Below are positions 8,699-17,994 of a stretch of 52,924 nucleotides of DNA, in pieces. Below the pieces are notes generated by a model that had not been told where the DNA came from, made no database searches, and worked only from the letters and a program-made list of their open reading frames with translations. Source of the DNA: Polaromonas sp. GTDB taxonomy: Bacteria > Pseudomonadota > Gammaproteobacteria > Burkholderiales > Burkholderiaceae_C. The translations under genes and the position numbers were made by a program. The DNA is taken from assembly GCF_013817205.1 (NCBI RefSeq), contig NZ_JACDDD010000014.1:1-52924 (forward strand), given 5' to 3'. Numbering within the stretch: the stretch's first letter is position 1; each line of letters opens with the position of its first letter.

Positions 8699-9553
8699 AT
8701 GATCGAACGCCACCCCATCCTCGACTTCGTTTCGCACGCGATCCTCATCCTCGGGGTCGTCATCGTGTTCTTCCCGATCTACGTCACCTTCATCGGATCG
8801 ACCCAGACTGCCGAGCAGATCATGTCCAGTAACCCGATTTCTCTGCTGCCCGGCAACAACATCGTGGAAAGCTACCGCTTCGCGCTGTTCGGCGGCAAGA
8901 CCGAGGCCGGCGCGACGGTGGCACCGGCCCTGCCCATGATGGGCATCAGCCTGGCCAGCGCATTGATCATTGCCATCGGCAAGATCGCGATTTCGCTGCT
9001 GTCGGCATTTGCGATCGTCTACTTCCGCTTCCCCTTCAAGAACCTCGTGTTCTGGATGATTTTCGTGACGCTGATGCTGCCGGTGGAGGTGCGCATCGGC
9101 CCGACCTATGAGGTCATCTCCGACCTGCGCATGCTCAACAGCATGTCGGGCCTGACGATTCCGCTGATCGCGTCGGCCACAGCCACCTTTCTCTTCCGGC
9201 AGTTTTTCATGACGGTGCCCGACGAACTGGTCGAGGCGGCGCGCGTCGATGGCGCCGGACCCATGCGCTTCTTCAAAGACGTGCTGCTGCCGCTGTCCAA
9301 AACGTCCATGGCCGCGCTTTTCGTGATCCAGTTCATCTACGGCTGGAACCAGTACCTCTGGCCGCTGCTGGTCACTACCGATGAATCCATGTACCCCATC
9401 GTGATGGGCATCAAGCGCCTGATCTTCGGCGAGGTCTACATCGAGTGGAATGTGGTGATGGCCACCGCTATCCTCGCGATGCTTCCGCCCGCCATCGTCG
9501 TGATGCTGATGCAAAAATGGTTCGTCAAGGGCCTGGTCGATACGGAGAAATGA
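8699..9553 (+). CDS. ugpE: sn-glycerol-3-phosphate ABC transporter permease UgpE
   Basis: This start (ATG 8699) gives 284 residues beginning MIERHPILDFVSHAILILG, which matches the family N terminus, and GGAGG sits five bases upstream. The open frame extends 32 codons further upstream, but that part is not UgpE-like and overlaps the ugpA end. Six membrane segments and an EAA loop (EAARVDGAGPMRFFKDVLLP) are present. It pairs with UgpA in the glycerol-3-phosphate importer. A family B repeat begins directly after its stop. Confidence 0.94.
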   Translation: MIERHPILDFVSHAILILGVVIVFFPIYVTFIGSTQTAEQIMSSNPISLLPGNNIVESYRFALFGGKTEAGATVAPALPMMGISLASALIIAIGKIAISLLSAFAIVYFRFPFKNLVFWMIFVTLMLPVEVRIGPTYEVISDLRMLNSMSGLTIPLIASATATFLFRQFFMTVPDELVEAARVDGAGPMRFFKDVLLPLSKTSMAALFVIQFIYGWNQYLWPLLVTTDESMYPIVMGIKRLIFGEVYIEWNVVMATAILAMLPPAIVVMLMQKWFVKGLVDTEK

Positions 9554-9555
9554 CC

Positions 9556-9632
9556 CTCCCAGTAAGCGCCTTCGTGCCTCCCAGGGGGCGTCGCCTGAGG
9601 CCCGGCAAAGCCGGTTCTGCGGCGTCCGCTTG
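9556..9632 (+). repeat. Family B GC-rich repeat, copy B1, after ugpE
   Basis: This is a divergent copy beginning two bases after the ugpE TGA: CTCCCAGTAAGCGCCTTCGT, then a CCCAGGGGGCG core and a CCGGCAAAGCCGG palindrome. It lies in the ugpE-ugpC gap in the orientation of the genes. Confidence 0.55.
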
Positions 9633-9658
9633 AATTAAAACCAACATAGGTTGTCTCA

Positions 9659-10669
<1,011 letters not shown>

Positions 10670-10674
10670 CCGCC

Positions 10675-11016
10675 ATGGCGGGCATCCAGTCCACCGTCCC
10701 GGTCCTGGCGTCACTGGACATCGCGCAGTCGCGGGCGTTCTACATGCAGCGGCTGGGTTTTGCCTGCGAACTGGAAACCCCCGGCTACCTGATTCTTGCC
10801 CGCGACGGCTGCGAGCTGCATTTCTGGCTCTGCCCCGAACGGCATATCGCTGAAAACACCTCCTGCTACGTGCGCGGCGACACCGCGGCGCTGCACGCGG
10901 ATTTCGTGCAGCGTGGCCTGACGCTCGATCCGCCAGTGGCGCAGCCCTGGGGCATGAAGGAGCTGTACGTGACCGACCCGCACGGCAATCTGCTGAAATT
11001 CGGGGAGTCTGCGTGA
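10675..11016 (+). CDS. VOC (glyoxalase/bleomycin resistance) fold protein in the ugp operon
   Basis: From ATG 10675, five bases after the ugpC stop, this is a 113-residue single-module VOC protein. It shows the paired beta-alpha-beta pattern (VPVLASLDIAQSRAFYMQRL near the start, ELYVTDPHGNLLKFGE at the end), as in bleomycin-resistance-like proteins. Potential metal or ligand residues include the H of ELHFW and the final E of KFGE. The function is unknown. Its position between ugpC and ugpQ, with a GTGA overlap with ugpQ, suggests cotranscription under phosphate control. The frame is open far upstream, but that part only shadows ugpC. Confidence 0.82.
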   Translation: MAGIQSTVPVLASLDIAQSRAFYMQRLGFACELETPGYLILARDGCELHFWLCPERHIAENTSCYVRGDTAALHADFVQRGLTLDPPVAQPWGMKELYVTDPHGNLLKFGESA

Positions 11017-11753
11017 ACAGCGGCTGGCCCTACCCGCGCTGGATCGCGCACCGGGGCGCCGGCAAACAGGCGCCTGAAAACACCCTGGCGGCTTTCCGCC
11101 TGGGCGCGACCCACGGCTACCGCATGTTCGAATGTGACGTGAAGCTGAGCGCCGACGACGTACCCTTCCTGTTGCACGACGCCACGCTGGAGCGCACCAG
11201 CAACGGCAAGGGCACGGCCGGCGACCAGTCTTGGCACGCGCTGTCGCTGCTGGACGCCGGCAGCTGGCATTCGCGCGCCCATGCGGGCGAGCCGCTGGCC
11301 AGCCTGGACAACCTCGCGCGTTACTGCCAGCACAACGGCTACTTTCTGAACATCGAGATCAAGCCGACGCCGGGCGCTGAGGTACTGACCGGCCAGGTCG
11401 TGGCAGATGCGGCCGCCCGGCTCTGGGCAGGCGCTGCGGTGCCGCCCTTGCTGACCTCGTTCCGGCCCGAGGCGCTGAAGGCTGCACAAGCCGCCCAGCC
11501 GCAGTTGCCGCGCGGGCTCTTGCTCGACAGCTGGTGGGATGGCTGGGTGGACATCGCACAGGCACTGGACTGCACCGCGCTGGTCTGCAACCACGCCTTG
11601 TGGGATGCGGCCAGCGTACGCACAGCAAAGCAGGCCGGCTTCCGCACCCTGAGCTACACCGTCAACGACGAATGGGCCGCCCGGCGCCTGCTGGATTTGG
11701 GCACAGACGGCATAATCACCGACCGCACCGACCTGTTTCCGCCGGACGCCTGA
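11013..11753 (+). CDS. ugpQ: Cytoplasmic glycerophosphodiester phosphodiesterase UgpQ
   Basis: This 246-residue GDPD-family enzyme (E. coli UgpQ 247) hydrolyses glycerophosphodiesters to glycerol-3-phosphate and an alcohol. Catalytic-site motifs are HRGAGKQAPENTLAAF (His and Glu-Asn), FECDVKLSADDVPFLLHD (Glu, Asp, His) and NIEIKP. It starts at GTG 11013, which overlaps the VOC gene stop by four bases, so translational coupling is likely. No signal peptide is present, which fits the cytoplasmic UgpQ rather than periplasmic GlpQ. It completes the imported-phosphodiester pathway begun by UgpBAEC. Confidence 0.94.
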   Translation: MNSGWPYPRWIAHRGAGKQAPENTLAAFRLGATHGYRMFECDVKLSADDVPFLLHDATLERTSNGKGTAGDQSWHALSLLDAGSWHSRAHAGEPLASLDNLARYCQHNGYFLNIEIKPTPGAEVLTGQVVADAAARLWAGAAVPPLLTSFRPEALKAAQAAQPQLPRGLLLDSWWDGWVDIAQALDCTALVCNHALWDAASVRTAKQAGFRTLSYTVNDEWAARRLLDLGTDGIITDRTDLFPPDA

Positions 11754-11760
11754 GCCCGGG

Positions 11761-12051
11761 TCAGGCCTTGCCGCCGCGCAGCAACAGCCACTGGCAGGTG
11801 GCAGCGCCGACGGCCAGCAACGCATAACTGGCCATCTTGCCGTCGCGGCCAAACACCAGCAGCCCGGCCAGCAGCAACACTACGCCCGCTATGAAAACAA
11901 TAGCTGCTTGTGCAATCCAGCCGTGGGCTGGAGGCCTTTTTGATCTGAAAAATCCGGCAAAAAGACGGACCGACAACCCCAGCAACAAGGCGACAGCGGC
12001 GGCCGGCGCCATGAAATTGAGCAACTGGTTGATCAGGTTGAATGCGGTCAT
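11761..12051 (-). CDS. Small membrane protein of unknown function, carrying a family A repeat
   Basis: The 96-residue product has three hydrophobic segments: about residues 5-32, 46-66 and 73-90 (YALLAVGAATCQWLLLRGG). The loop GRDGKMAS precedes the last. I do not recognise a named family. Residues about 39-55 (ending AQAAIVFIAG) are encoded by a complete antisense family A repeat that reads through without a stop. It lies convergent to ugpQ (7 bp away) and divergent from hemA. The hydrophobic pattern and intact frame argue that it is real, but it could be a pseudogene of a longer protein. Confidence 0.6.
   Translation of the reverse strand: MTAFNLINQLLNFMAPAAAVALLLGLSVRLFAGFFRSKRPPAHGWIAQAAIVFIAGVVLLLAGLLVFGRDGKMASYALLAVGAATCQWLLLRGGKA
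11888..11936 (+). repeat. Family A dispersed repeat, copy A3, inside the small membrane protein gene
   Basis: The plus strand has GCTAT, nine bases, AGC, TGCTT, GTGC, eleven bases, GGGC, TGGAGGCC. It is antisense to the gene that contains it. CCAGCC and GGCTGG form a hairpin across the centre. Confidence 0.78.
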
Positions 12052-12133
12052 GGCCTCAGGGTGAATTGTCGGCCGGCTTGCCGTGTATCAAGGGGATTGA
12101 AAGAATGTGAGCGCCTGCTCATGGCTTCAATTT

Positions 12134-12139
12134 TATAAT
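12134..12139 (+). promoter_or_regulatory. Perfect -10 box immediately upstream of hemA
   Basis: TATAAT ends six bases before the hemA ATG. No good -35 lies at 16-18 bp (TTGAAA is 31 bp upstream), and no Shine-Dalgarno sequence is seen. If used, transcription would start at about the ATG and give a leaderless message. Confidence 0.35.
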
Positions 12140-12145
12140 CAGCGG

Positions 12146-13573
12146 ATGTCAGTCTGGGCCCTCGGCATTAACCATACCACCGCACCGCTTGATTTGCGGG
12201 GCCGGTTTGCGTTCGCCATCGACCAGGTCGAGCCGATCCTGAAGGGGTTGCGCAGTTCACTGAAGCGGCAGCCAGAGGCCACGCTGCTGTCCACCTGCAA
12301 CCGCACCGAGATCTACTGCGCCAGTGACCGGTCCGACATCGACCACACGCTGGACTGGCTGGCGCACCACGGCGGCGTGTCGCCGGCCCTGCTGCGCTCA
12401 CATGCCTACACGCTTGAAAACGACCAGGCCGCGCGCCATGCCTTTCGTGTCGCCAGCGGACTCGACTCCATGGTGCTGGGCGAGCCGCAAATCCTCGGCC
12501 AGATGAAGGAAGCCGTGCGCGCGGCCGAAGACGCCGGCGCCATGGGCAGCACCCTGCACCAGCTGTTCCAGCGCTCCTTCTCTGTGGCCAAGGAAGTGCG
12601 CAGCAGCACCGAAATCGGGGCGCACAGCATCAGCATGGCGGCTGCCTCGGTGCGGCTGGCCGGGCAGTTGTTCGAGGATCTTGGCGACATCCGCGTGTTG
12701 TTTGTCGGCGCCGGTGAAATGATTGACCTGGCCGCGACCCACTTCGCCGCCAAAAACCCTAAGTCCATGACGGTGGCCAACCGCACGCTGGAACGTGGTG
12801 AAAAACTCGCCAGCCGCTTTGGCGCCGAGGTCATGCGCCTGGCCGACCTGCCGAGCCGACTGCATGAGTTCGACGCGGTGATCAGCTGCACCGCCAGCAC
12901 CCTGCCCATTATCGGCCTGGGCGCGGTGGAGCGTGCGGTCAAGCTGCGCAAGCACCGTCCGATGTTCATGGTCGACCTGGCCGTGCCGCGCGACATCGAG
13001 CCCGAGGTCAAGGAACTGCCCGACATCTACCTCTACACCGTGGACGACCTGGCCCATGTGGTGCAAACCGGCAAGGACAGCCGGCAGGCCGCCGTCGCGC
13101 AGGCCGAAGTCATCATCGATGCCGGTGTGCAGAACTTCATGCACTGGCTGGGCCAGCGCCGCACCGTGCCACTGATTCAGCAGCTCAATGCACAAACCGA
13201 CGCCTGGCGCGCCGCCGAGATTGCGCGCGCGAAAAAGCTGCTGGCACGTGGCGAGCCAGTGGACACGGTGCTGGACGCACTGTCGCGCGGCCTCACGCAG
13301 AAGATGCTGCACGGTACGCTGGCCGAGCTGCACGCGGGCGACGCCGGCAGCCGCGAAGCCACGGCGCAGACGGTGTCCCGCCTGTTCCTGCGCGGCAACC
13401 TGCCGACCGAAGACCAGAGCGTTAGCTGCGCTGCGCCGCATCGCGGCCACTATCCGCTGCCCGTCCCTGCCGGCTTTGCCGGTGCCGTCCCCGACTGTTC
13501 GCCCACCCGCATTTTCCCCGATGAAACCCTTTCTCCGCCAGACCCTGGACCGCCAGATCTTCCGCCTGCATGA
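12146..13573 (+). CDS. hemA: Glutamyl-tRNA reductase HemA with an extended C terminus
   Basis: From ATG 12146 the product is 475 residues, against about 420 for most HemA proteins. It starts [18 protein letters not shown], and the catalytic cysteine lies in [10 protein letters not shown] (Cys51). The NADPH domain has [17 protein letters not shown], and the C-terminal dimerisation helix ends near RLFLRGNLP (about residue 420). HemA reduces glutamyl-tRNA to glutamate-1-semialdehyde, the first step of C5-pathway haem synthesis. About 50 further residues are Pro/Cys/His-rich, come from GC-rich repeat-like DNA, and overlap the prfA start by 53 bp. A GTG 39 bp upstream is open but lacks family similarity. 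Confidence 0.94.
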   Translation: MSVWALGINHTTAPLDLRGRFAFAIDQVEPILKGLRSSLKRQPEATLLSTCNRTEIYCASDRSDIDHTLDWLAHHGGVSPALLRSHAYTLENDQAARHAFRVASGLDSMVLGEPQILGQMKEAVRAAEDAGAMGSTLHQLFQRSFSVAKEVRSSTEIGAHSISMAAASVRLAGQLFEDLGDIRVLFVGAGEMIDLAATHFAAKNPKSMTVANRTLERGEKLASRFGAEVMRLADLPSRLHEFDAVISCTASTLPIIGLGAVERAVKLRKHRPMFMVDLAVPRDIEPEVKELPDIYLYTVDDLAHVVQTGKDSRQAAVAQAEVIIDAGVQNFMHWLGQRRTVPLIQQLNAQTDAWRAAEIARAKKLLARGEPVDTVLDALSRGLTQKMLHGTLAELHAGDAGSREATAQTVSRLFLRGNLPTEDQSVSCAAPHRGHYPLPVPAGFAGAVPDCSPTRIFPDETLSPPDPGPPDLPPA

Positions 13574-14639
13574 GCTGGACGCGCTGCTGTCGGCCAGCGA
13601 CGTGGTCAGCAACATGGAGCGCTTTCGCAGCCTGACGCGCGAACATGCCGAGCTCAGCATCGTGGTCGGCCAGTACCAGCGCATGACGGCGCGCGAGGCC
13701 GATCTGGCCAGCGCGCAGGTCATGCTGGCCGAGGCGAAAGACGATCCCGAGATGGCGGCCATGGCGGAAGAGGAAATCAGCGCGGCGCAGGCCGACATCG
13801 CCGGCCTGGATGCGGACCTGCAGCTGATGCTGATCCCGAAAGACCCGGACGATGCGCGCCCGGCCTTCATCGAGATCCGCGCCGGCACCGGCGGCGACGA
13901 GTCGGCACTGTTTGCCGGCGATCTGCTGCGCATGTATTCACGTTTTGCCGAGCGCAAGCGCTGGGCGGTCGAAGTCATCAGCGAGTCGCCCAGCGAACTC
14001 GGCGGCTACAAGGAGGTGGTGATTCGCATCGACGGCGCGACCGACCCCATGGGTGTGGGCGTCTACGGCAAGCTGCGTTTTGAATCCGGTGGCCACCGTG
14101 TGCAGCGCGTGCCGGCCACAGAAACCCAGGGACGCATCCACACCAGCGCGTGTACCGTCGCCGTGCTGCCCGAGCCCGACGAGGCGGTGGCCATCCAGAT
14201 CAACCCGTCCGATTTGCGCATCGATACCTACCGCGCCAGCGGCGCCGGCGGCCAGCACATCAACAAGACCGACTCGGCGGTGCGCATCACCCACCTGCCG
14301 ACCGGCATCGTCGCCGAATGCCAGGACGGCCGCAGCCAGCACAGCAACAAGGCGCAGGCGCTCAAGGTGCTGACTGCGCGTATCCACGAGAAAGACCGTT
14401 CTGAACGCGCCGCCAAAGACGCCGCCACCCGCAAGGGCCTGATCGGCAGCGGGGACCGCAGCGATCGCATCCGCACCTACAACTTCCCGCAGGGGCGGCT
14501 CACCGACCACCGCATCAACCTGACCCTGTACAAGCTGCTGTCCATCATGGAGGGCGACATGGACGACGTGGTGACCGCGCTGCAAGTCGCGCGCGGTGCG
14601 GAATTGCTGGCCGAGCTGGAATCGGCGTCGAACGGCTGA
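13521..14639 (+). CDS. prfA: Peptide chain release factor 1
   Basis: Starting at ATG 13521 ([19 protein letters not shown]), the product is 372 residues, typical for RF1. The peptidyl-tRNA hydrolysis GGQ motif is in [20 protein letters not shown], and the stop-codon-reading region is preceded by [14 protein letters not shown]. It terminates translation at UAA and UAG. Its Gln of GGQ is the substrate of PrmC, encoded next, so enzyme and substrate are adjacent. The first 53 bp overlap the extended hemA reading frame. The frame is open upstream, but that part only shadows hemA. Confidence 0.96.
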   Translation: MKPFLRQTLDRQIFRLHELDALLSASDVVSNMERFRSLTREHAELSIVVGQYQRMTAREADLASAQVMLAEAKDDPEMAAMAEEEISAAQADIAGLDADLQLMLIPKDPDDARPAFIEIRAGTGGDESALFAGDLLRMYSRFAERKRWAVEVISESPSELGGYKEVVIRIDGATDPMGVGVYGKLRFESGGHRVQRVPATETQGRIHTSACTVAVLPEPDEAVAIQINPSDLRIDTYRASGAGGQHINKTDSAVRITHLPTGIVAECQDGRSQHSNKAQALKVLTARIHEKDRSERAAKDAATRKGLIGSGDRSDRIRTYNFPQGRLTDHRINLTLYKLLSIMEGDMDDVVTALQVARGAELLAELESASNG

Positions 14640-14662
14640 TCGGGCCACTTATGAATCAAATC

Positions 14663-14711
14663 GGCCTTCAGCCCCTATCCAGCGGGCGCAGACAGCTCCT
14701 GAATTGATAGC
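14663..14711 (-). repeat. Family A dispersed repeat, copy A4 (intergenic)
   Basis: The minus strand shows GCTAT, nine bases, AGC, TGTCT, GCGC, eleven bases, GGGC, TGAAGGCC. It fills most of the prfA-prmC gap and ends eight bases before the prmC ATG, so it may affect prmC translation. Confidence 0.75.
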
Positions 14712-14718
14712 AAAATCA

Positions 14719-16029
14719 ATGCCCCATCCAGACACGCCGAACCTGCTGAACTGCGCTCAGGCCCTCGCCGCAGCTCAGACCCTGGGGCTGGCGCGCCTGG
14801 ACGCGCAACTGCTGCTGCTGCATGCGCTGGGCCGGCCTGACAGCGACCGGGGCTGGCTGCTGGCGCATGACGGCGATGCCCTCCCCGGGGAAACCGCCGA
14901 CCGGGTCCGCGCGCTGAGTCTGCGCCGGGCCGCCGGTGAACCGCTGGCCTATATCGTTGGCCGCAAAGAGTTTTACGGCCTGCAGTTTGAGGTCGACACG
15001 CGCGTGCTGGTGCCGCGCCCGGACACGGAAACCCTGGTGGACTGGGCGCTTGAAGCGCTGGCGTCCCCCGGCATGCCGGCGGGCGCGCGTGTGCTGGATC
15101 TGGGCACCGGCAGCGGCGCGATTGCGCTGGCACTGAAGAAAACCCGGCCGGCCCTGGATATCACCGCCCTCGATGCCAGCGCCGGTGCCCTCGCCGTAGC
15201 CCGTGGCAATGCGGCGCGCCACGGCTTGACCATCAGCTTCATCGAAGGCAGCTGGCTTGAAAATGTAAGCGGACACTTTCACTTGATCGCCAGTAATCCA
15301 CCGTACGTGGCCAAGGATGATCCGCATCTCAGCAGCTTGAGCCACGAGCCGCTGAACGCGCTCGCTGCTGGCACTGACGGTCTGGACGACCTCCGGACCA
15401 TCATCAAGCACGCACCCGCCCACCTTCATCCGCAAGGCTGGTTGTTGTTGGAGCATGGCTACGGCCAGGCCGACGCTGTGTGCCTCTTGCTGGCAGCGCA
15501 AGGCTTTAGCCAAGTGCAAAGTCGCATCGATCTGGCCGGCGTGGAACGCTGTTCGGGCGGGCGCTGGCCGGGGGTGAAAGCAGCCCGCAGCAAACAGCGG
15601 GATAATCAGCCATTGATTTTTTCGCCGGTGACATCCATTTGGGGTGGACGGCCGCCGGATCAGCCCGATCCGCCCCGGCAACGGCTTGACCTCCTTCAAG
15701 GACCCGACATGAGTGATACCCAGCAGCGCATAGACCAGATCGTCAAATCCAGCGACGTCGTGCTGTTCATGAAAGGCACGGCCCAGTTCCCGCAGTGCGG
15801 CTTTTCAGGCCGCGCCATCCAGGTCCTCAAGGCCTGCGGCGTGAACAAGCCCGCCACCGTCAATGTGCTGGAAGATCCAGAAATTCGCAACGGCATCAAG
15901 GAATACAGCAACTGGCCAACCATTCCCCAGCTTTATGTGAAGGGGGAATTCATAGGCGGCTCGGACATCATGATGGAGATGTACGAGAACGGAGAATTGC
16001 AACGGGTTCTGGGCACCCCGTCGGCCTGA
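14719..16029 (+). CDS. prmC: Release factor glutamine N5-methyltransferase PrmC, in frame with a C-terminal monothiol glutaredoxin
   Basis: From ATG 14719 the frame runs 436 residues with no stop. Residues 1 to about 290 are PrmC: a helical N-terminal domain, SAM motif [12 protein letters not shown] near 130 and catalytic SNPPY near 192. It methylates the GGQ glutamine of RF1/RF2. The natural PrmC end is expected near [11 protein letters not shown] 40-residue Pro/Gln-rich bridge then leads straight into a complete glutaredoxin 4. Either a translational fusion is made, or stop loss produces some long product while grxD is also started internally. A sequencing error near 15590-15700 cannot be excluded. 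Confidence 0.9.
   Translation: MPHPDTPNLLNCAQALAAAQTLGLARLDAQLLLLHALGRPDSDRGWLLAHDGDALPGETADRVRALSLRRAAGEPLAYIVGRKEFYGLQFEVDTRVLVPRPDTETLVDWALEALASPGMPAGARVLDLGTGSGAIALALKKTRPALDITALDASAGALAVARGNAARHGLTISFIEGSWLENVSGHFHLIASNPPYVAKDDPHLSSLSHEPLNALAAGTDGLDDLRTIIKHAPAHLHPQGWLLLEHGYGQADAVCLLLAAQGFSQVQSRIDLAGVERCSGGRWPGVKAARSKQRDNQPLIFSPVTSIWGGRPPDQPDPPRQRLDLLQGPDMSDTQQRIDQIVKSSDVVLFMKGTAQFPQCGFSGRAIQVLKACGVNKPATVNVLEDPEIRNGIKEYSNWPTIPQLYVKGEFIGGSDIMMEMYENGELQRVLGTPSA
15709..16029 (+). CDS. grxD: Monothiol glutaredoxin GrxD (internal start within the PrmC frame)
   Basis: From ATG 15709 the product is a complete 106-residue monothiol glutaredoxin. It has the active-site motif CGFS (in [11 protein letters not shown]) and the conserved WPTIPQLYV and [15 protein letters not shown] used for glutathione binding. 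Such proteins carry a bridging Fe2S2 cluster and deliver it to clients, usually with BolA. AAGGA at 15698-15702, six bases before the ATG, supports independent initiation even though the prmC frame reads through. The neighbours hemA-prfA-prmC-grxD form a common Burkholderiales cluster. Its convergent neighbour is a small secreted protein gene. Confidence 0.92.
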   Translation: MSDTQQRIDQIVKSSDVVLFMKGTAQFPQCGFSGRAIQVLKACGVNKPATVNVLEDPEIRNGIKEYSNWPTIPQLYVKGEFIGGSDIMMEMYENGELQRVLGTPSA

Positions 16030-16048
16030 GCCGAGGTTTCCACCGGGC

Positions 16049-16068
16049 TGCGGGCTGATCTGCCCGCA
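16049..16068 (+). terminator. Possible bidirectional terminator hairpin after grxD
   Basis: TGCGGGC and GCCCGCA form a perfect 7-bp stem around a 6-nt loop, between the convergent stops of grxD (16029) and the next minus-strand gene (16071). There is no U-tract, so this is tentative. Confidence 0.35.
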
Positions 16069-16070
16069 CG

Positions 16071-16319
16071 CTAGTCGGTGTAACCAGTGCAAGCGCCGGC
16101 ATTGACCCGGCCCTTGCACTCCCGCTTGAGCCGCTCGCTGCGTTCCTTACGGGTTTCCTGCGATCCCGGCAAGAATTTTGTGCTGCCCTGCTTCTTGACG
16201 GCCGAGGTCTTTTTGGCCTTCTCGGTCGCCGCAAGGCCCGACCCGGCCAAGAACGCCAGACACAAGGCCGTGCCCAATGCCACGAGGGCGCCACGCCTCA
16301 AAAACGACGATCCATTCAT
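16071..16319 (-). CDS. Small secreted protein of unknown function
   Basis: This 82-residue product has a clear signal peptide (about 1-30: Arg-Arg, a hydrophobic core, then SGLAAT). The mature part is Lys/Arg-rich and ends with a short two-cysteine module, ERLKRECKGRVNAGACTGYT, in which the cysteines could form a disulphide in the periplasm. I recall similar C-terminal modules in Comamonadaceae hypothetical proteins but know no function. It is convergent with grxD and upstream of yacG on the same strand. The signal peptide and cysteine module make a chance frame unlikely. Confidence 0.6.
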   Translation of the reverse strand: MNGSSFLRRGALVALGTALCLAFLAGSGLAATEKAKKTSAVKKQGSTKFLPGSQETRKERSERLKRECKGRVNAGACTGYTD

Positions 16320-16376
16320 TTCACACTCCCTGAAAACGGCGGTCAGTCGCCGCCTGCTTGCACACAGATTGTGTTT

Positions 16377-16583
16377 TTACTGCAGTTTGGCGTCGCCGTA
16401 CACCTGGTCATCCGGTGGGGCATCCGCCGGCATGCGGAAACTCTCGCTGGCCCAGGCACCCAGATCGACATTCTTGCAGCGCTCGCTGCAGAAAGGGCGG
16501 AAGCGGTTGTCCGGCGCATAGACACTGGGCCCGCCGCAGCCGGGGCATACCACCATTTTGGATGGGGAGAGACCGGAAGTCAT
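16377..16583 (-). CDS. yacG: DNA gyrase inhibitor / zinc-binding protein YacG
   Basis: This 68-residue protein (E. coli 65) has the four zinc cysteines at positions 13, 16, 32 and 36 ([10 protein letters not shown] and [14 protein letters not shown]). In E. coli YacG binds GyrB and inhibits gyrase. It is the last gene of the pilB-pilC-pilD-coaE-zapD-yacG run, eight bases after zapD, as in many proteobacteria. Confidence 0.92.
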   Translation of the reverse strand: MTSGLSPSKMVVCPGCGGPSVYAPDNRFRPFCSERCKNVDLGAWASESFRMPADAPPDDQVYGDAKLQ

Positions 16584-16591
16584 CGCGCTAT

Positions 16592-17347
16592 TCAGGAGCA
16601 GAGCGTCAATTCAAAAGCCACATCGTCGGCCGACGCATGCAGTCGGTCATCGCTCTCATGGCGCATCATGCGGACCGACACCATCAACCGGTTGCCGCTG
16701 ATTTCAGGAATCAGTCCCAGCGCAGGGTCGATCCGCAGGCGCAGCAACTGGAAAGTGCGCCCCTGCGGCAGGGTCTGCTGGTACTGCCCGCCGTTAGCCA
16801 CGACTTTTTGCGGCAGACCGGAGTCGCGCAGCAGCTTGAGCAGCATGCGCACCGATTCGGCCAGTGGCACCAGCGTGGCGATCCAGCGCTGCAAATCCTG
16901 CTGGCGGGTGGCCGCATCAAAATGCTGCCAGGCAAAATACGCCGGCAGATCGAACTCACAGGTGCCGCCAGGGATGCCAATGCGACTGCGTATGCTCATC
17001 AACCAGTCGTTTTCGGTCAGGGACTGACCAGCTTTTCCCGGCAACCCGGTCAGGGTGGCAAAACAGGCATCCAGCTGGGCGGTCACCTCATCGAGCACCG
17101 CCTCAGAGATCGCGGGATTGCCCCGGTAGCCATTGAGCTGGTGTTTTTGCCGGTCCAGATCCTTGAGCACATCAGTTTTCAGGTCGGCGCGGGCCGCCAC
17201 ATCCATCACTTCAAAAATCGTCGTGATTGCGTAGTGGTGGTCGGTCGGATGGTCCCGCGCGGCCAGTTCGCCAAGGCGGTGAAAGAGGTGCTCAAGCCGC
17301 AAATACGTGCGAATGCGTTCGTTGAAGGGATATTCGTAAAGAATCAC
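16592..17347 (-). CDS. zapD: Cell division protein ZapD
   Basis: This 251-residue protein (E. coli 247) starts [20 protein letters not shown], the characteristic ZapD N terminus, and continues with [20 protein letters not shown]. ZapD binds the FtsZ C-terminal tail and bundles filaments at the Z ring. It lies between coaE and yacG on the same strand, the usual order (coaE-zapD-yacG). Confidence 0.93.
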   Translation of the reverse strand: MILYEYPFNERIRTYLRLEHLFHRLGELAARDHPTDHHYAITTIFEVMDVAARADLKTDVLKDLDRQKHQLNGYRGNPAISEAVLDEVTAQLDACFATLTGLPGKAGQSLTENDWLMSIRSRIGIPGGTCEFDLPAYFAWQHFDAATRQQDLQRWIATLVPLAESVRMLLKLLRDSGLPQKVVANGGQYQQTLPQGRTFQLLRLRIDPALGLIPEISGNRLMVSVRMMRHESDDRLHASADDVAFELTLCS

Positions 17348-17381
17348 TGCGATATATCTTTTTCAGCGGAAGGATCAGCCA

Positions 17382-17990
17382 TCATAGCCCGAAGCGTTGC
17401 GCCGCCTGCCGGACCAGCAGTGCCAGCGCGGCCAGCGAGACCGACCCATCGTTGGCAATACAGACATCAGCGGCGGCGAGTCGCTGGCTGCGACTGGCCT
17501 GTCCCGCCATCACCTGACCGACCTGCTCCCGGCACCAACCATTGCGGGCAATGACGCGGCTGATCTGCATTTCTTCGCTGCAGTCCACCACCAACACCTG
17601 GTGCACATTCTGTCGCCAGCGGCCGGACTCCACCAGCAGCGGCACATCAAACACGATGCAGCGCTTCCCCGATTCCTCAGCCTGCACCGCCTGACGCGCA
17701 GTTTCCGTGCCGACGAGCGGGTGGATGATGGCTTCCAGCCGGAGTTTGGCTTGGGGATCGCTAAAAACCAGTGAGCGCATGCGAGCGCGGTCCAGCGCAC
17801 CTTCGGCCGTCACCATCTCCGCGCCGAAGTGCCCGGAGATCAAGGGAATCGCCGCTCCGCCCGGGGCTGTCGTCTGGCGCGAGATCGCATCTGAGTCGAT
17901 GATGGCGGCGCCGCAATCGGCGAGCATGCCCGCCACCGTGCTTTTGCCACTGCCTATGCCCCCGGTGAGCCCTACGCGCAAAGCCGGCAT
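17382..17990 (-). CDS. coaE: Dephospho-CoA kinase
   Basis: The start at ATG 17990 gives 202 residues beginning MPALRVGLTGGIGSGKSTVA, with the P-loop GGIGSGKST at about 10-18. The open frame reaches 35 codons further upstream, but that part overlaps the pilD end and is not kinase-like. CoaE phosphorylates dephospho-CoA in the last step of coenzyme A synthesis. The substrate-binding Asp is in DSDAISRQ. It begins a few bases after pilD and precedes zapD. Confidence 0.95.
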   Translation of the reverse strand: MPALRVGLTGGIGSGKSTVAGMLADCGAAIIDSDAISRQTTAPGGAAIPLISGHFGAEMVTAEGALDRARMRSLVFSDPQAKLRLEAIIHPLVGTETARQAVQAEESGKRCIVFDVPLLVESGRWRQNVHQVLVVDCSEEMQISRVIARNGWCREQVGQVMAGQASRSQRLAAADVCIANDGSVSLAALALLVRQAAQRFGL

Positions 17991-17994
17991 GCCC

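Noticed and set aside
12398-13978. 526-codon minus-strand frame across hemA and prfA
   Set aside because: It is a shadow of two well-supported genes; its composition is that of antisense high-GC coding DNA.
16071-16319. Phosphate-starvation protein PsiF, suggested by the small basic secreted protein
   Set aside because: The Cys-containing C-terminal module resembles PsiF only loosely, and there is no Pho box upstream, so it is left unnamed.
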